64,000 bases of DNA, taken from Flavihumibacter soli (lineage in GTDB: Bacteria; Bacteroidota; Bacteroidia; Sphingobacteriales; Sphingobacteriaceae). Position 1 is the stretch's first letter. Every line of letters starts with the position of its first letter. The stretch lies in NCBI RefSeq assembly GCF_010692725.1, contig NZ_JAAFZB010000096.1, positions 868,001 through 932,000 on the forward strand, written 5' to 3'. Below, in pieces: positions 33,712 to 41,987 of the stretch. A program made the position numbers and the translations under genes. Below the pieces are notes generated by a model. It was given only the letters and a program-made list of their open reading frames with translations. It had not been told where the DNA came from and ran no database searches.

Positions 33712-34662
33712 TCATCGGAGTATGATCTTACCGTCCTTTTTAACAGCCGTGATCTTAAAAGTTTCAGTAATGACATGAATGATATTATCAAGCGAGTCGT
33801 CCCTGAAAGTGGTGGTCAGACGCAGGTCTTTAATTTGAGCGTTTTCGATAATTATTTTGCTGTCATATGCTTCATTGAGAATTTCAACAACCCTCCATAA
33901 AGGTGTATTATCAGCTACAAACAATTTGCTTCTGTAATAATTATAAAGCTGGTCGGTATTTGCCTCCTTGCGAAGGTCGGAGTTTTTATCCCTGATCAAA
34001 ACTTTTTCGCCACGCGTCAATCGGATCATCTGCTTGTCCATACTCACCTGTACCAGGCCTGTTTCTACTATAACTTCCGTGCTTTCCTTATTATGTTTCA
34101 CATTGAACGACGTACCAACCACCGTTACAGTAACGTCGTCCGCTTCAATAACAAAAGGCTTCGATTTATCCGGACTAACTTTAAAGAATGCTTCCCCATT
34201 TTCAAGCTTTACATCCCGGGTTTCGCCTTTGAAATTCTTGCGGTAGGAAAGGAAAGTATTTCTATTAAGAGTCACTTCAGAACCGTCAGGGAGTATTTCT
34301 GTACGTACGAGGTCACCGGCTTCGATGGTATTATATCCGCTATTAAAAACAGAATAAAAGGACCATACCCCTGCAACAATGAAAAATACTGCCGCAATTG
34401 TGAGCCAGCCACGACGCCGGCCCAAAAAACCGACAACCTTATTCCTTCCGGTTTTGGACACCCTGGCCTTGAAATTAACCCATGCTACCTCGGTATCCAG
34501 AACACTCTTTTGTTCAAGTTTTTTACTGCTATCCCATATCAGTTTTAAACGGGAAAATTCCTTTTCATTTTCCGGGCTGGCAGAACTCCATTCCCGGACC
34601 TGTTCCTCCTCCTCCCGGCTGGCTTCTCTTAGAAGATATTTTATAATCAGATCATCATTCAT
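33712..34662 (-). CDS. FecR-family anti-sigma factor
   Basis: A 316-residue inner-membrane regulator. It has a short cytosolic start (DLIIKYLLREASREEEEQVR), a single membrane helix (WLTIAAVFFIVAGVWSFYSV, about 88-107), a periplasmic FecR domain (IEAGDLVRTEILPDGSEVTL, SFNVKHNKESTEVIVETG) and the C-terminal DUF4974 region (FVADNTPLWRVVEILNEAYD). It would sequester the adjacent sigma factor and receive signals from an STN-domain protein at the outer membrane. Stop and start distances of 6 bp (STN gene) and 15 bp (sigma gene) show an operon. Confidence 0.95.
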   Translation of the reverse strand: MNDDLIIKYLLREASREEEEQVREWSSASPENEKEFSRLKLIWDSSKKLEQKSVLDTEVAWVNFKARVSKTGRNKVVGFLGRRRGWLTIAAVFFIVAGVWSFYSVFNSGYNTIEAGDLVRTEILPDGSEVTLNRNTFLSYRKNFKGETRDVKLENGEAFFKVSPDKSKPFVIEADDVTVTVVGTSFNVKHNKESTEVIVETGLVQVSMDKQMIRLTRGEKVLIRDKNSDLRKEANTDQLYNYYRSKLFVADNTPLWRVVEILNEAYDSKIIIENAQIKDLRLTTTFRDDSLDNIIHVITETFKITAVKKDGKIILR

Positions 34663-34677
34663 GCTCGGTCATCCCTG

Positions 34678-35256
34678 TTATAAATCCTTATAGTGCATAA
34701 ACAATAATATTATCGGCAGAAAATCTACGAGTTTAACCCGCAGGATCCGCAAAGCTTTTCCCATCTGGTTTTCTACGGTCTTGATCGATATCCCAAGCGC
34801 TTCCGCTATTTCCCTGTACTTTAATTCTTCAAAACGGCTCATCTGGAAAATTGTACGGCATTGCTCCGGCAATTCGTTCAATGCAGCCTGCAAGCGGTCC
34901 TGAAGTTCACCAAGAACTAATTTATCCGATGTGTTTTCTATCTGATCGTTCATTGTAAGGGCCGCATGATCCTGGTACTTCGTTTTAATCTTGTGATGTT
35001 TGAGGTAATTGAGACAGTCATTGTGTACACATTTGTAGAGATAGGCCTTAATAGATATTTGCACATCCAACAGAGCCCTTTTCTCCCATAATCTGACAAA
35101 CATACTCTGCACAATCTCTTCTGCATGGCTGTCCTGATAAAGCATTACGCTTGCATAGGAATGCAATGCCTTGAAATGAGCTTTAAACAGTTCCTCAAAA
35201 GCATGGTCGTCATACCCTGTTACTGTACCCGCCTTGTTTGTTGCTATTAATTCCAC
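34678..35256 (-). CDS. ECF sigma factor (FecI/RpoE-like)
   Basis: A 192-residue sigma-70 family member. Region 2 is FKAHFKALHSYASVMLYQDS, followed by AEEIVQSMFVRLWEKRALL; region 4 has LPEQCRTIFQMSRFEELKYR and the helix-turn-helix EIAEALGISIKTVENQMGKA. The start is a GTG at 35256, as no ATG precedes region 2; a TATATTTG -7 box 16 bp upstream supports it. Unusually hydrophobic C-terminal tail (VDFLPIILLFMHY). It heads the sigma-FecR-STN operon and should drive genes of this locus when the anti-sigma factor releases it. Confidence 0.95.
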   Translation of the reverse strand: MELIATNKAGTVTGYDDHAFEELFKAHFKALHSYASVMLYQDSHAEEIVQSMFVRLWEKRALLDVQISIKAYLYKCVHNDCLNYLKHHKIKTKYQDHAALTMNDQIENTSDKLVLGELQDRLQAALNELPEQCRTIFQMSRFEELKYREIAEALGISIKTVENQMGKALRILRVKLVDFLPIILLFMHYKDL

Positions 35257-35271
35257 CGGTTAACTGTTGTT

Positions 35272-35279
35272 CAAATATA
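35272..35279 (-). promoter_or_regulatory. Candidate -7 box for the sigma-fecR operon
   Basis: TATATTTG on the minus strand fits TAnnTTTG and lies 16 bases before the GTG start of the sigma gene, giving a very short leader. No convincing -33 element was found. Confidence 0.5.
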
Positions 35280-35428
35280 TCAGATTTAGGTAGTGTATCT
35301 GAATGATTTGTTCATCACAGGCCGGTTATTACGTGAGTTCAGCGTTCGACCAACTACTTCATGTTTTTTTAACTTGTATTTATATATTTCCTCGCGACGC
35401 ATCAAGATACTGATAGATAAGCTGCTTG

Positions 35429-36079
35429 TTAAAACCGGATAACTTTTCCGCTGCCGCTAATTTCTGAATCCACTGTAGCATCCCCGTGATAGTAAACTTC
35501 TCCACTGCCACTGATACGCACCTTAAGGGAATTTTGAACTGTCATACGAACGTCGCCGCTGCCGCTGATCCTAACATCACCCTTTTTTGCCTGAATATTT
35601 TCAAGGTTTGCATCGCCGGAGCCCGAAATATCAACATTCACTTCGTTCGCAGAAAACGCTCCTCTAACAGTGGTTTTAGATGAGCCACTGATGCTTAATC
35701 GGAAAAGATCCGACGAAGGGAAATTTCCATCAATCCAAAGTCCACCGCTTCCGCTCATAGACACTTTTTTTAGTTCTGGAAGGGTAACGAATACTTCAAT
35801 ATCATTATCGTGTACATTTACACGCTCGAATCCAAGACTAAGAACCCCGTTATTGATATTTGACTTATATCTTGGGATCAGGTTCGCAGACCCTTTAACC
35901 TCCACTTTATACTCTGTTCCATAAGTAATCGTAAGTGGATTTGCCCCGCTGCTATGGACCTCTGTAAAAGTTCCCGGTTTACGTACTTCGGTGATGATGT
36001 TCCCGTCAGCTGTTAATCTGTCTTTTTTACATGAAATGCTGAATAAGCTGATGATTGCGATAAATAATATAGTTCTCAT
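35429..36079 (-). CDS. GIN-domain (DUF2807) lipoprotein
   Basis: A 216-residue lipoprotein (signal MRTILFIAIISLFSISC). The rest is a right-handed beta-helix-like GIN domain with several copies of SGSG/SGSS turns: VSMSGSGGLWIDG, LSISGSSKTTVRG, VDISGSGDANLEN, VRISGSGDVRMTV, VRISGSGEVYYHG. These proteins are frequent in Bacteroidota at the outer surface; the role is unknown. Same strand as, and just upstream of, the sigma-fecR-STN genes (172-bp gap), so it may belong to the regulon or the unit. Confidence 0.9.
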   Translation of the reverse strand: MRTILFIAIISLFSISCKKDRLTADGNIITEVRKPGTFTEVHSSGANPLTITYGTEYKVEVKGSANLIPRYKSNINNGVLSLGFERVNVHDNDIEVFVTLPELKKVSMSGSGGLWIDGNFPSSDLFRLSISGSSKTTVRGAFSANEVNVDISGSGDANLENIQAKKGDVRISGSGDVRMTVQNSLKVRISGSGEVYYHGDATVDSEISGSGKVIRF

Positions 36080-36143
36080 AGTGTGTATTGTTTTAAATGT
36101 GTATTGCTTTAATTGTCTATTGTTATCTCGTTGATACTTGTTA

Positions 36144-37304
36144 CTAAAAAAGAATATTCACTCCACCGGTATAGCCCACATATATCGCCTCAAAGTTATT
36201 CCCCCACCGGTTCTCCCAGGTTTTGATATAGTTGTCAGTTAAGGCCTGCCCCTCCGTTGTGTTCGTGATCATATAATTAAATACCGGTCCGCCGAACAAC
36301 TCTATATGCCTGGAAGGCCTGATCGACGGCATTAGCTTAAAGGAGCTTTTGAAATATCCTCCAGACCAGAAATCTTCGAGTGTTAATAAGCTTAGTTCTG
36401 TATTGATCCTGAACACTCGCGTGTTGATCATGTGGGCGCCAAAACCGGCCTCCAGAGCATATACTGCATCTTTGTTCTTGAAATTGTAACCGCCACCAAT
36501 GATCCCGTATAGTATTCTACCGCCTGAACGGAAGGAGGCGACTGCTGTCTGGCTTTCGTCAATGCTAAAACCTATTGATTTTTCACCCTTCCTGATGATA
36601 TTTATAAGGCCAATTGGATGATCGCTGCTGTCAGCGATATTAATAAAAGCTGCTATCTGAACGCCTTTAACTTTTTTAGCGACGTTAAAAAACCCGGCTA
36701 TTTGTGAACCCGTCACATCGCCGGCGGTATTAGTGAACCCGGCTATCTGAGTTCCTTTAACATTTCTGGCAACATTACTAAAGCCAGCGATCTGGGTTCC
36801 GACAACATCCCGTGAAGTATTTAGAAAACCCGCGAACTGGGTACCTTTAACATCAGCTGCCCGGCTAAAAAAGCCGGAGAACTGAAGTCCCTCCACATTA
36901 TTTGTAGCGATGTTTGTAAATCCGGCGAATTGCACACCTTTCCCTTCACCATAAGTATTGATGAATCCGGCGAACATCATGCCTTCCACCTTTTTGCCGA
37001 CATGATTTGAGAATCCCGCGAATTGCATACCCTTGGCATCGTATCGTACTACATTCGAAAATCCTGCAAAGGTGAATCCCTTCTCAGCAGCTGAAACTCC
37101 GGCTAACAGATTGAATGAAAACAGATTTGTATCCGCAGCTGCATGCGTACCATTTGTACTGATCGGATAGATAAGACCTATATTAACTTTATCTGGAATA
37201 ATTACCTGAGCATTTGAACTAAGGTAAAGAGCCATTAACGCGAGAAATGCGATAAGCATTTTTAGCGACCGTTCTAATCTTGGTTGTGTAATTTGTATTT
37301 TCAT
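36144..37304 (-). CDS. LA_2272-type surface-repeat protein
   Basis: A 386-residue exported protein (hydrophobic stretch MLIAFLALMALYLSSNAQ after a 15-residue n-region). About nine repeats of 19-20 residues run from 65 to 235, each with the core G-x-QFAGF-x-N or G-TQIAGF-x-N (KGMQFAGFSN, KGTQIAGFTN, KGVQIAAFIN). The C-terminal 140 residues alternate aromatic and small residues like an outer-membrane barrel (FELFGGPVFNYMI-type strands). It is a paralogue of the repeat half of the STN-domain protein at 31.9-33.7 kb, without STN domain. Both genes flank the sigma/FecR pair, so it could be its target. Confidence 0.85.
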   Translation of the reverse strand: MKIQITQPRLERSLKMLIAFLALMALYLSSNAQVIIPDKVNIGLIYPISTNGTHAAADTNLFSFNLLAGVSAAEKGFTFAGFSNVVRYDAKGMQFAGFSNHVGKKVEGMMFAGFINTYGEGKGVQFAGFTNIATNNVEGLQFSGFFSRAADVKGTQFAGFLNTSRDVVGTQIAGFSNVARNVKGTQIAGFTNTAGDVTGSQIAGFFNVAKKVKGVQIAAFINIADSSDHPIGLINIIRKGEKSIGFSIDESQTAVASFRSGGRILYGIIGGGYNFKNKDAVYALEAGFGAHMINTRVFRINTELSLLTLEDFWSGGYFKSSFKLMPSIRPSRHIELFGGPVFNYMITNTTEGQALTDNYIKTWENRWGNNFEAIYVGYTGGVNILF

Positions 37305-37654
37305 TCATCCTATTTCGGGATGAGACAACCCTAAACGACTTTACCCCTACGCCCAGGGAGAAAAAAATTACTGCCCAGTTGATTATTATCGTTCAGCTTG
37401 CAGGACGCTTGTGTGTGTTAAGGTTGAAGTATACAAATTCAAAGTGAACGCACATTCCAAATTGTAGACATTACTCCCTTAATCAGGTTTATAATATTTA
37501 TAATGGAGGGAAATAATTAAAGGGTCGCTCTAAGAAGCTGGGTGAAGTATTCAAGCCGCGTTTTATCAACCCTGAAACCTTCGGCCCTTTACAACATTTT
37601 AAAAACAAGCCCAAATTGCCTATAATGAACCATCTTAACAACAGATTTATCCGT
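37305..37654. other. Divergent intergenic region
   Basis: About 350 bp between the surface-repeat gene (minus) and the small exported protein (plus). It contains an imperfect inverted repeat around ATTACTCCCTT and GAGGGAAATAATT (37468-37520) but no convincing promoter or RNA. The frame extending upstream of 37655 (to TTG 37616) is part of the next gene. Confidence 0.4.
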
Positions 37655-38173
37655 ATGAGAATCCAACTTTTTTTTATAACACTCGGGTCGCTGATCAGTG
37701 TAGGATGCTATGCGCAGAACATGTTTAAAGAAGGCGTTTCCAAGGTTAAAAACGAGCAATTTAAGATTGAATATGCTGGCCTGGACAATGATATGATTGT
37801 TATTTATAACTTAAAAAGCAAGCATGCAAAAGGAGGGCCCGTAAGTGATAACCCCCTTGCCGCGCCTTTAAAACGGGAAGATTTCCATTTTGATAGATCA
37901 GCTGCCTACGCCATTATACAAGGAATAGTGAAGGCCAAACTTGAAAATCTTCGTAAAAATGAAGATTTCGTCCAGGTCATTTTAACGTTTGAAAAGTCTG
38001 GTAAACTAACTGATATAGGTTATGGATTAAAGAAAACGACCCTGGTCAGCTTGGGAGAGATTGCCGAGATAGACGCCCGGCTGCGAGACTCCATTGTGGC
38101 AACATTTACTGGCAATACCTACAAAGAATATAACTTTCTGATTTACAGCCTTGGTATTATTAAGTTTGAGTAG
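37655..38173 (+). CDS. Small exported protein of unknown function
   Basis: A 172-residue protein when started at ATG 37655, which begins a good signal peptide MRIQLFFITLGSLISVGCYA; an ATG ten codons earlier (37625) and a TTG (37616) are alternatives. The mature part has alternating short strands and a helix (AYAIIQGIVKAKLENLRKNE) and ends in a compact alpha/beta region with NEDFVQVILTFEKSGKLTDI. No family recognised. It stands alone before the tRNA pair; the terminator at 38275-38307 lies behind it. Confidence 0.7.
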   Translation: MRIQLFFITLGSLISVGCYAQNMFKEGVSKVKNEQFKIEYAGLDNDMIVIYNLKSKHAKGGPVSDNPLAAPLKREDFHFDRSAAYAIIQGIVKAKLENLRKNEDFVQVILTFEKSGKLTDIGYGLKKTTLVSLGEIAEIDARLRDSIVATFTGNTYKEYNFLIYSLGIIKFE

Positions 38174-38274
38174 GTATACTGGTATAGTGAAATCTGTCCT
38201 TTTACCTAGTATGATTGTCCGCGGGATACTGGCAGAGGAAAGAGCGACATCCAATGTGACATCATTAAAATTAA

Positions 38275-38307
38275 AAACCCGCTAACTTATTAAAAGTTAG
38301 CGGGTTT
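38275..38307 (-). terminator. Terminator of the tRNA-Glu unit (probably bidirectional)
   Basis: AAACCCGCTAAC (38275-38286) pairs perfectly with GTTAGCGGGTTT (38296-38307) across 9 bases. T-rich sequence follows on the minus strand, so it ends the tRNA transcript, and it may also stop the gene ending at 38173. Confidence 0.85.
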
Positions 38308-38320
38308 CTTCATTTAAACG

Positions 38321-38392
38321 TAGCCCGTAGGGGAATCGAACCCCTGTTTCCAGAATGAAAATCTGGCGTCCTCACCCCTAGACGAACGGGCC
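38321..38392 (-). tRNA. tRNA-Glu (anticodon TTC)
   Basis: On the minus strand a complete 72-base cloverleaf reads from GGCCCGTTCGTCTAGGGG through the anticodon loop with TTC between GATTT and ATTC, the T-loop GGTTCGATTCC, to the acceptor ACGGGCT-A. The 1:72 pair is G-U. No CCA is encoded. It is followed by the terminator at 38275-38307. Confidence 0.95.
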
Positions 38393-38401
38393 TCTCAAAA
38401 A

Positions 38402-38425
38402 AAAGTTGAAGCGTACTTCAACTTT
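38402..38425 (-). terminator. Terminator between the two tRNA genes
   Basis: Perfect arms AAAGTTGAAG and CTTCAACTTT with a 4-base loop; on the minus strand a run of T follows. It separates the initiator tRNA-Met from tRNA-Glu, so they are expressed separately or with partial read-through. Confidence 0.85.
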
Positions 38426-38428
38426 AGG

Positions 38429-38501
<73 letters not shown>

Positions 38502-38614
38502 CTGTTTTGGTGACCTTTTCAAAGCTTAAGATTAATATCCTGTTCCTTTAAATTGGTCTGCAAAGATATATTTCGTTTCTTTGCACTCCAAATAAATTTT
38601 AAAATAATTTTTTC

Positions 38615-39493
38615 ATGTCGCATAAAGCCGGATTTGTTAGTTTGATAGGGAAGCCAAACGTAGGGAAATCAACACTGATGAACGCCCTGGTTGGCGAAAA
38701 GCTTTCTATAATCACTCCAAAGGCACAAACTACACGCCATCGTATTTTGGGAATCGTGAACGAGCCTGATTATCAGATCGTCTTCTCTGACACCCCGGGG
38801 GTGATCAAGCCTGTCTATGGAATGCAGGAATCCATGATGAGTTTCGTTAATAGCTCCATTGTGGATGCCGATATCATCCTGTTTGTTACGGACATCAACG
38901 AAAAGTATGATGAAAGTGACGTAATAGAAAAACTTTCAAAAACCACTTCACCGCTTGCCGTCATTGTCAACAAGATCGATAAATCGGACGAAGAAGCCGT
39001 TAAGGAAAAGATAGAATACTGGAATGAGACCTTAAAGCCGCAGGCAGTCTTTGCGGTCTCGGCTCTTCATGATCATAATGTACCGGCAGTCATGCAGTTC
39101 ATTATGGACAACCTTCCCGAACACCCGGCTTATTACGAGAAGGATGCCCTGACTGATAAGAATGAGCGCTTTTTTGTTTCAGAAATAATCAGGGAGAAGA
39201 TCTTCAAACTTTACGAAAAGGAGATCCCCTACAGTACGGAGATCATCATCACAGCGTTTAAAGATGAACCTAATATAATCCGGATCAGTTCAGAAATAAT
39301 CGTTGAACGTGACTCCCAGAAGAACATCATCATTGGCAAAGCAGGCGAAATGCTTAAGAAAGTAGGAACCTACGCCCGTAAGGATATGGAGGAGTTTTTG
39401 CAAAAGAAAGTGTTCCTTGAAATGTTCGTCAAAGTGATCCCCGACTGGCGGAACCGGAAGAACTACCTGAAGCAGTTTGGGTACGAAGGATAG
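38615..39493 (+). CDS. era: GTPase Era
   Basis: A 292-residue essential GTPase that helps mature 16S rRNA and the 30S subunit. The G1 motif is [21 protein letters not shown]2/G3 are KAQTTRHR and DTPGVIKPV, G4 is IVNKIDK; the C-terminal KH domain has IIVERDSQKNIIIGKAGEML. Length fits Era (about 290-300). It is followed by the four-helix-bundle cassette and der, the second ribosome-assembly GTPase; in many relatives these two are closer together. Confidence 0.97.
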   Translation: MSHKAGFVSLIGKPNVGKSTLMNALVGEKLSIITPKAQTTRHRILGIVNEPDYQIVFSDTPGVIKPVYGMQESMMSFVNSSIVDADIILFVTDINEKYDESDVIEKLSKTTSPLAVIVNKIDKSDEEAVKEKIEYWNETLKPQAVFAVSALHDHNVPAVMQFIMDNLPEHPAYYEKDALTDKNERFFVSEIIREKIFKLYEKEIPYSTEIIITAFKDEPNIIRISSEIIVERDSQKNIIIGKAGEMLKKVGTYARKDMEEFLQKKVFLEMFVKVIPDWRNRKNYLKQFGYEG

Positions 39494-39510
39494 AGAGTAG
39501 CAGATTTAAA

Positions 39511-39540
39511 GTATCTGGTATAAAGTATCAGGTATCAGGA
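39511..39540. repeat. Left 30-bp inverted repeat of the four-helix cassette
   Basis: GTATCTGGTATAAAGTATCA followed by GGTATCAGGA. It is the reverse complement, with three mismatches in 30, of 39931-39960. Together they bracket the four-helix-bundle gene. Confidence 0.85.
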
Positions 39541-39585
39541 AGGGAGAAAAATTAAAAAAAACATAAAAAAAAACAGATAGTCAAT

Positions 39586-39936
39586 ATGCATAATTTCAAA
39601 GATTTAAGGGTTTGGCAGAAGTCAATCGAACTAACCACTGAAATTTATGCGTTATTATCCACCTTCCCCCCTGAAGAAAAATTCGGGCTAATCTCTCAGA
39701 TGAAGCGTGCGGCTGTTTCGATACCTTCCAACATTGCGGAAGGTGCTGGAAGAAATTCCAACAAAGAATTTAAACACTTTTTATCCGTCAGTTTGGGCTC
39801 ATTATTTGAAATTGAAACCCAACTCATAATCGCAAACCGTTTAGGTTTAATTAATACAGAAGTAACACAAGAAACAAATGTTAAAATATCTGACTTACAA
39901 AGAATGATTTTCGCCTTAGAGAAAACCATATCCTGA
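39586..39936 (+). CDS. Four-helix-bundle protein (23S rRNA intervening-sequence type)
   Basis: A 116-residue protein of the S23/'four helix bundle' family: LRVWQKSIELTTEIYALL, the conserved FGLISQMKRAAVSIPSNIAE plus GAGRN, and the last helix LQRMIFALEKTI. Relatives are encoded inside intervening sequences of 23S rRNA genes and are structurally close to Avd of diversity-generating retroelements; they probably bind nucleic acid. The gene is enclosed by 30-bp inverted repeats, the right one covering its stop codon, and sits between two essential GTPase genes. This points to a mobile cassette rather than a native operon member. Confidence 0.9.
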   Translation: MHNFKDLRVWQKSIELTTEIYALLSTFPPEEKFGLISQMKRAAVSIPSNIAEGAGRNSNKEFKHFLSVSLGSLFEIETQLIIANRLGLINTEVTQETNVKISDLQRMIFALEKTIS

Positions 39937-39960
39937 TACCAGATACTTTATACTAAATAC
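39931..39960. repeat. Right 30-bp inverted repeat of the four-helix cassette
   Basis: TCCTGATACCAGATACTTTA followed by TACTAAATAC; inverted copy of 39511-39540 with three differences. The stop codon TGA of the four-helix gene lies inside it (39934-39936), and der starts 7 bp after its end. Confidence 0.85.
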
Positions 39961-39966
39961 CAAAGA

Positions 39967-41268
39967 ATGAGTAACATAGTAGCAATAGTTGGCCGCCCGA
40001 ATGTGGGTAAATCAACATTATATAATCGTTTAACAGAAACGCGTAAAGCGATTGTTGATGATTTCAGCGGGGTAACCCGCGACCGCCATTACGGAACGGC
40101 CGAATGGACAGACAAAAACTTCACGGTGATCGACACCGGGGGATACGTAGCCAACTCGGAAGACGTTTTCGAAGCAGCTATCCGCGAGCAGGTAGTAATA
40201 GCTATAGAGGAAGCGACAGTCATACTTTTCATGGTTGACGTTACCACGGGTATTACTGACCTGGATGATGAGATCGCCAAATTACTGAGACGCAGTAAAA
40301 AGCCTGTATTTGTAGTAGTTAATAAAGTAGACAACAACCAGCGCCTGAATGATGCGAATGTCTTTTACAGCCTTGGTTTGGGTGAACTTTATTCTCTTTC
40401 TTCCATAACCGGATCCGGAACGGGTGAATTACTCGACGATGTGATCAAACACTTCGAAGAGGTACCTGAAGAAGATAATCAGCTTCCCAAGTATGCCATC
40501 GTTGGCCGTCCGAATGTGGGCAAATCATCGCTGATCAATGCGCTGATAGGCAGGGAACGTAATATCGTTACGCCGATCGCCGGTACCACCCGCGATTCAA
40601 TCCATATTCACTATAATCAGTTTGGTCACGAATTCATGCTGATCGACACTGCCGGTCTGCGTAAAAAGACCAAGGTGAAGGAAAACATCGAGTTTTATTC
40701 CGTGATGCGTACCATCAAGGCTTTGGAAGAAGCAGATGTAACCATCCTGATGATCGATGCGATCGAAGGCATCGAATCGCAGGACATCAACATCTTTCAC
40801 CTTGCCGAGAAAAACAAAAAAGGTGTGGTTATCCTGGTGAACAAATGGGACCTGGTAGAAAAAGACACCAAAACAACGAAGGAATTCGAAGAAAAGATCC
40901 GGCATAAGCTGGCGCCTTTCAATGACGTGCCTATCGTTTTCACTTCTGTCGTAGAGAAACAGCGTATCTATAAGGCTGTCGAAGCCGCTTCTAAAGTGTA
41001 TGAGAATAAACTCAAGAAGATACCTACATCAAAGCTGAACGACGTACTGCTGCCATTAATTGAGAAGTTTCCACCACCTGCCCTTAAAGGCAAATATGTA
41101 AAGATCAAGTACATCACGCAGATCAACGGGTCATCCCCGATGTTTGCATTCTTCTGTAACCTGCCCCAGTATGTTAAGGAGCCTTACAAGCGTTTTTTAG
41201 AAAATAAGCTAAGGGAGCAATTCGACTTTACTGGGGTGCCGATACAGATATTCTTCAGACAAAAGTAG
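39967..41268 (+). CDS. der: GTPase Der (EngA)
   Basis: A 433-residue tandem GTPase needed for 50S subunit assembly. The two G domains start with [15 protein letters not shown] (about residue 8) and [17 protein letters not shown] (about 180); DTGGYV and DTAGLRKK are the G3 motifs, NKVDNN and NKWDLV the G4 motifs, and the KH-like C-terminal domain ends in [11 protein letters not shown]. Complete, usual length. It begins 7 bp after the right repeat of the four-helix cassette, so part of its leader came with the cassette. Confidence 0.97.
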   Translation: MSNIVAIVGRPNVGKSTLYNRLTETRKAIVDDFSGVTRDRHYGTAEWTDKNFTVIDTGGYVANSEDVFEAAIREQVVIAIEEATVILFMVDVTTGITDLDDEIAKLLRRSKKPVFVVVNKVDNNQRLNDANVFYSLGLGELYSLSSITGSGTGELLDDVIKHFEEVPEEDNQLPKYAIVGRPNVGKSSLINALIGRERNIVTPIAGTTRDSIHIHYNQFGHEFMLIDTAGLRKKTKVKENIEFYSVMRTIKALEEADVTILMIDAIEGIESQDINIFHLAEKNKKGVVILVNKWDLVEKDTKTTKEFEEKIRHKLAPFNDVPIVFTSVVEKQRIYKAVEAASKVYENKLKKIPTSKLNDVLLPLIEKFPPPALKGKYVKIKYITQINGSSPMFAFFCNLPQYVKEPYKRFLENKLREQFDFTGVPIQIFFRQK

Positions 41269-41367
41269 GAATGGCGGCATGGTTTATAGGTTTATAAAGT
41301 TATAGGTTTATAAATTTGCCAGCTCTTAAATTCGAACAAGTACTTTTATTTAATTCAAACACCGACT

Positions 41368-41559
41368 ATGAAAAGAATTATCATGATGTTTTTTGCTGTT
41401 ATTGCCATTACAGCCTGCAATACGGAAAAGAAAAGTGATGCAAAGGAAGATTCAATTGCCGCACAGGCAGCGGCGGACTCCATGCTGAATGAAGCTCTGA
41501 AAACTGACTCACTGCATTCAGATACGGATTCTCTAAATTCAGATACAGGTTCTCTTTAG
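41368..41559 (+). CDS. Small acidic lipoprotein
   Basis: A 63-residue protein with a lipoprotein signal (MKRIIMMFFAVIAITAC) and a 46-residue mature part rich in Ser, Asp and Ala, ending in three related units DSLHSDTDSLNSDTGSL. Such short acidic lipoproteins are common downstream of housekeeping genes in Bacteroidota; no function is known. A strong terminator follows at 41642-41674. Confidence 0.7.
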   Translation: MKRIIMMFFAVIAITACNTEKKSDAKEDSIAAQAAADSMLNEALKTDSLHSDTDSLNSDTGSL

Positions 41560-41641
41560 GCAGATTCTAGTAAATAAAAAAGGCCCTTTAAGGGTCTGGC
41601 CGCCAAAAGCTGACCTATTAAAATTACGTTAAATTAAGTTT

Positions 41642-41674
41642 ATGAGCCCGATATTCTATCGGGCTCATTTTTTT
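41642..41674 (+). terminator. Rho-independent terminator
   Basis: ATGAGCCCGA (41642-41651) pairs with TCGGGCTCAT (41659-41668) with a 7-base loop and a run of T after it. It ends the plus-strand transcript that contains the small lipoprotein gene and possibly der. Confidence 0.9.
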
Positions 41675-41804
41675 AGATTCAGATCCTATCCACGGGTTTA
41701 TGGTTCCTTAAAGTTAAAGGAAGCGTAAAAGATCTTCAAACGGATAGATGGATTTGTATGTATCGAAGGACTAATTAGGAGCGGAATGGCTAGGGTCTGC
41801 TAGG

Positions 41805-41833
41805 GGTTAGTCCACTAATTTAGTGGACTAACC
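41805..41833. repeat. Perfect 29-bp palindrome
   Basis: GGTTAGTCCACTAA (41805-41818) and TTAGTGGACTAACC (41820-41833) are exact inverted copies with one base between. No T-run follows in either direction, so it is not a typical terminator. It may be a protein-binding site or remnant. Confidence 0.7.
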
Positions 41834-41960
41834 TTTACATGAGTGCTACATGAGCTGTTGCAAGACCTAACTTGAACAATAATGAAATGGCGTAAATCTG
41901 GCACATCTTTAGCCAACAGGGGCTATGACAAAGCAGTGAATGAAATTAACGCGGCTAAAT

Positions 41961-41987
41961 AAAAAAGACCCTTCTAGAGTCTTTTTT
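41961..41987 (-). terminator. Terminator overlapping the S41 peptidase stop
   Basis: AAAAAAGACCC and GAGTCTTTTTT pair around TTCTA; on the minus strand the hairpin begins within the stop codon of the peptidase gene and ends in T residues. Confidence 0.75.

Larger units (their letters stand above)
41560..41985. other. Intergenic region with terminators and a perfect palindrome
   Basis: The 426-bp gap between the small lipoprotein and the S41 peptidase holds a plus-strand terminator (41642-41674), a minus-direction hairpin GACCC-TTAAA-GGGCC with a T-run (41572-41592), a perfect 29-bp palindrome (41805-41833) and the terminator of the peptidase (41961-41987). A 26-codon frame from 41882 to 41962 (MKWRKSGTSLANRGYDKAVN...) is the only coding candidate and is probably chance. 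Confidence 0.6.

Noticed and set aside
31927-37304. Repeat proteins considered as pentapeptide-repeat or TonB receptors
   Set aside because: The period is 18-20 residues with a G-x-Q-x-AG core, not five; there is no TonB box or plug.
37310-37400. GGGCGTA-containing sequence upstream of the surface-repeat gene, similar to one at 28370-28400, as a shared ECF promoter
   Set aside because: Only a short word matches, one copy lies between unrelated genes, and spacing to the starts differs.
41882-41962. 26-codon frame MKWRKSGTSLANRGYDKAVN... before the S41 peptidase terminator
   Set aside because: No family features, no ribosome-binding site, and it ends in the terminator of the opposite gene; length is within chance.
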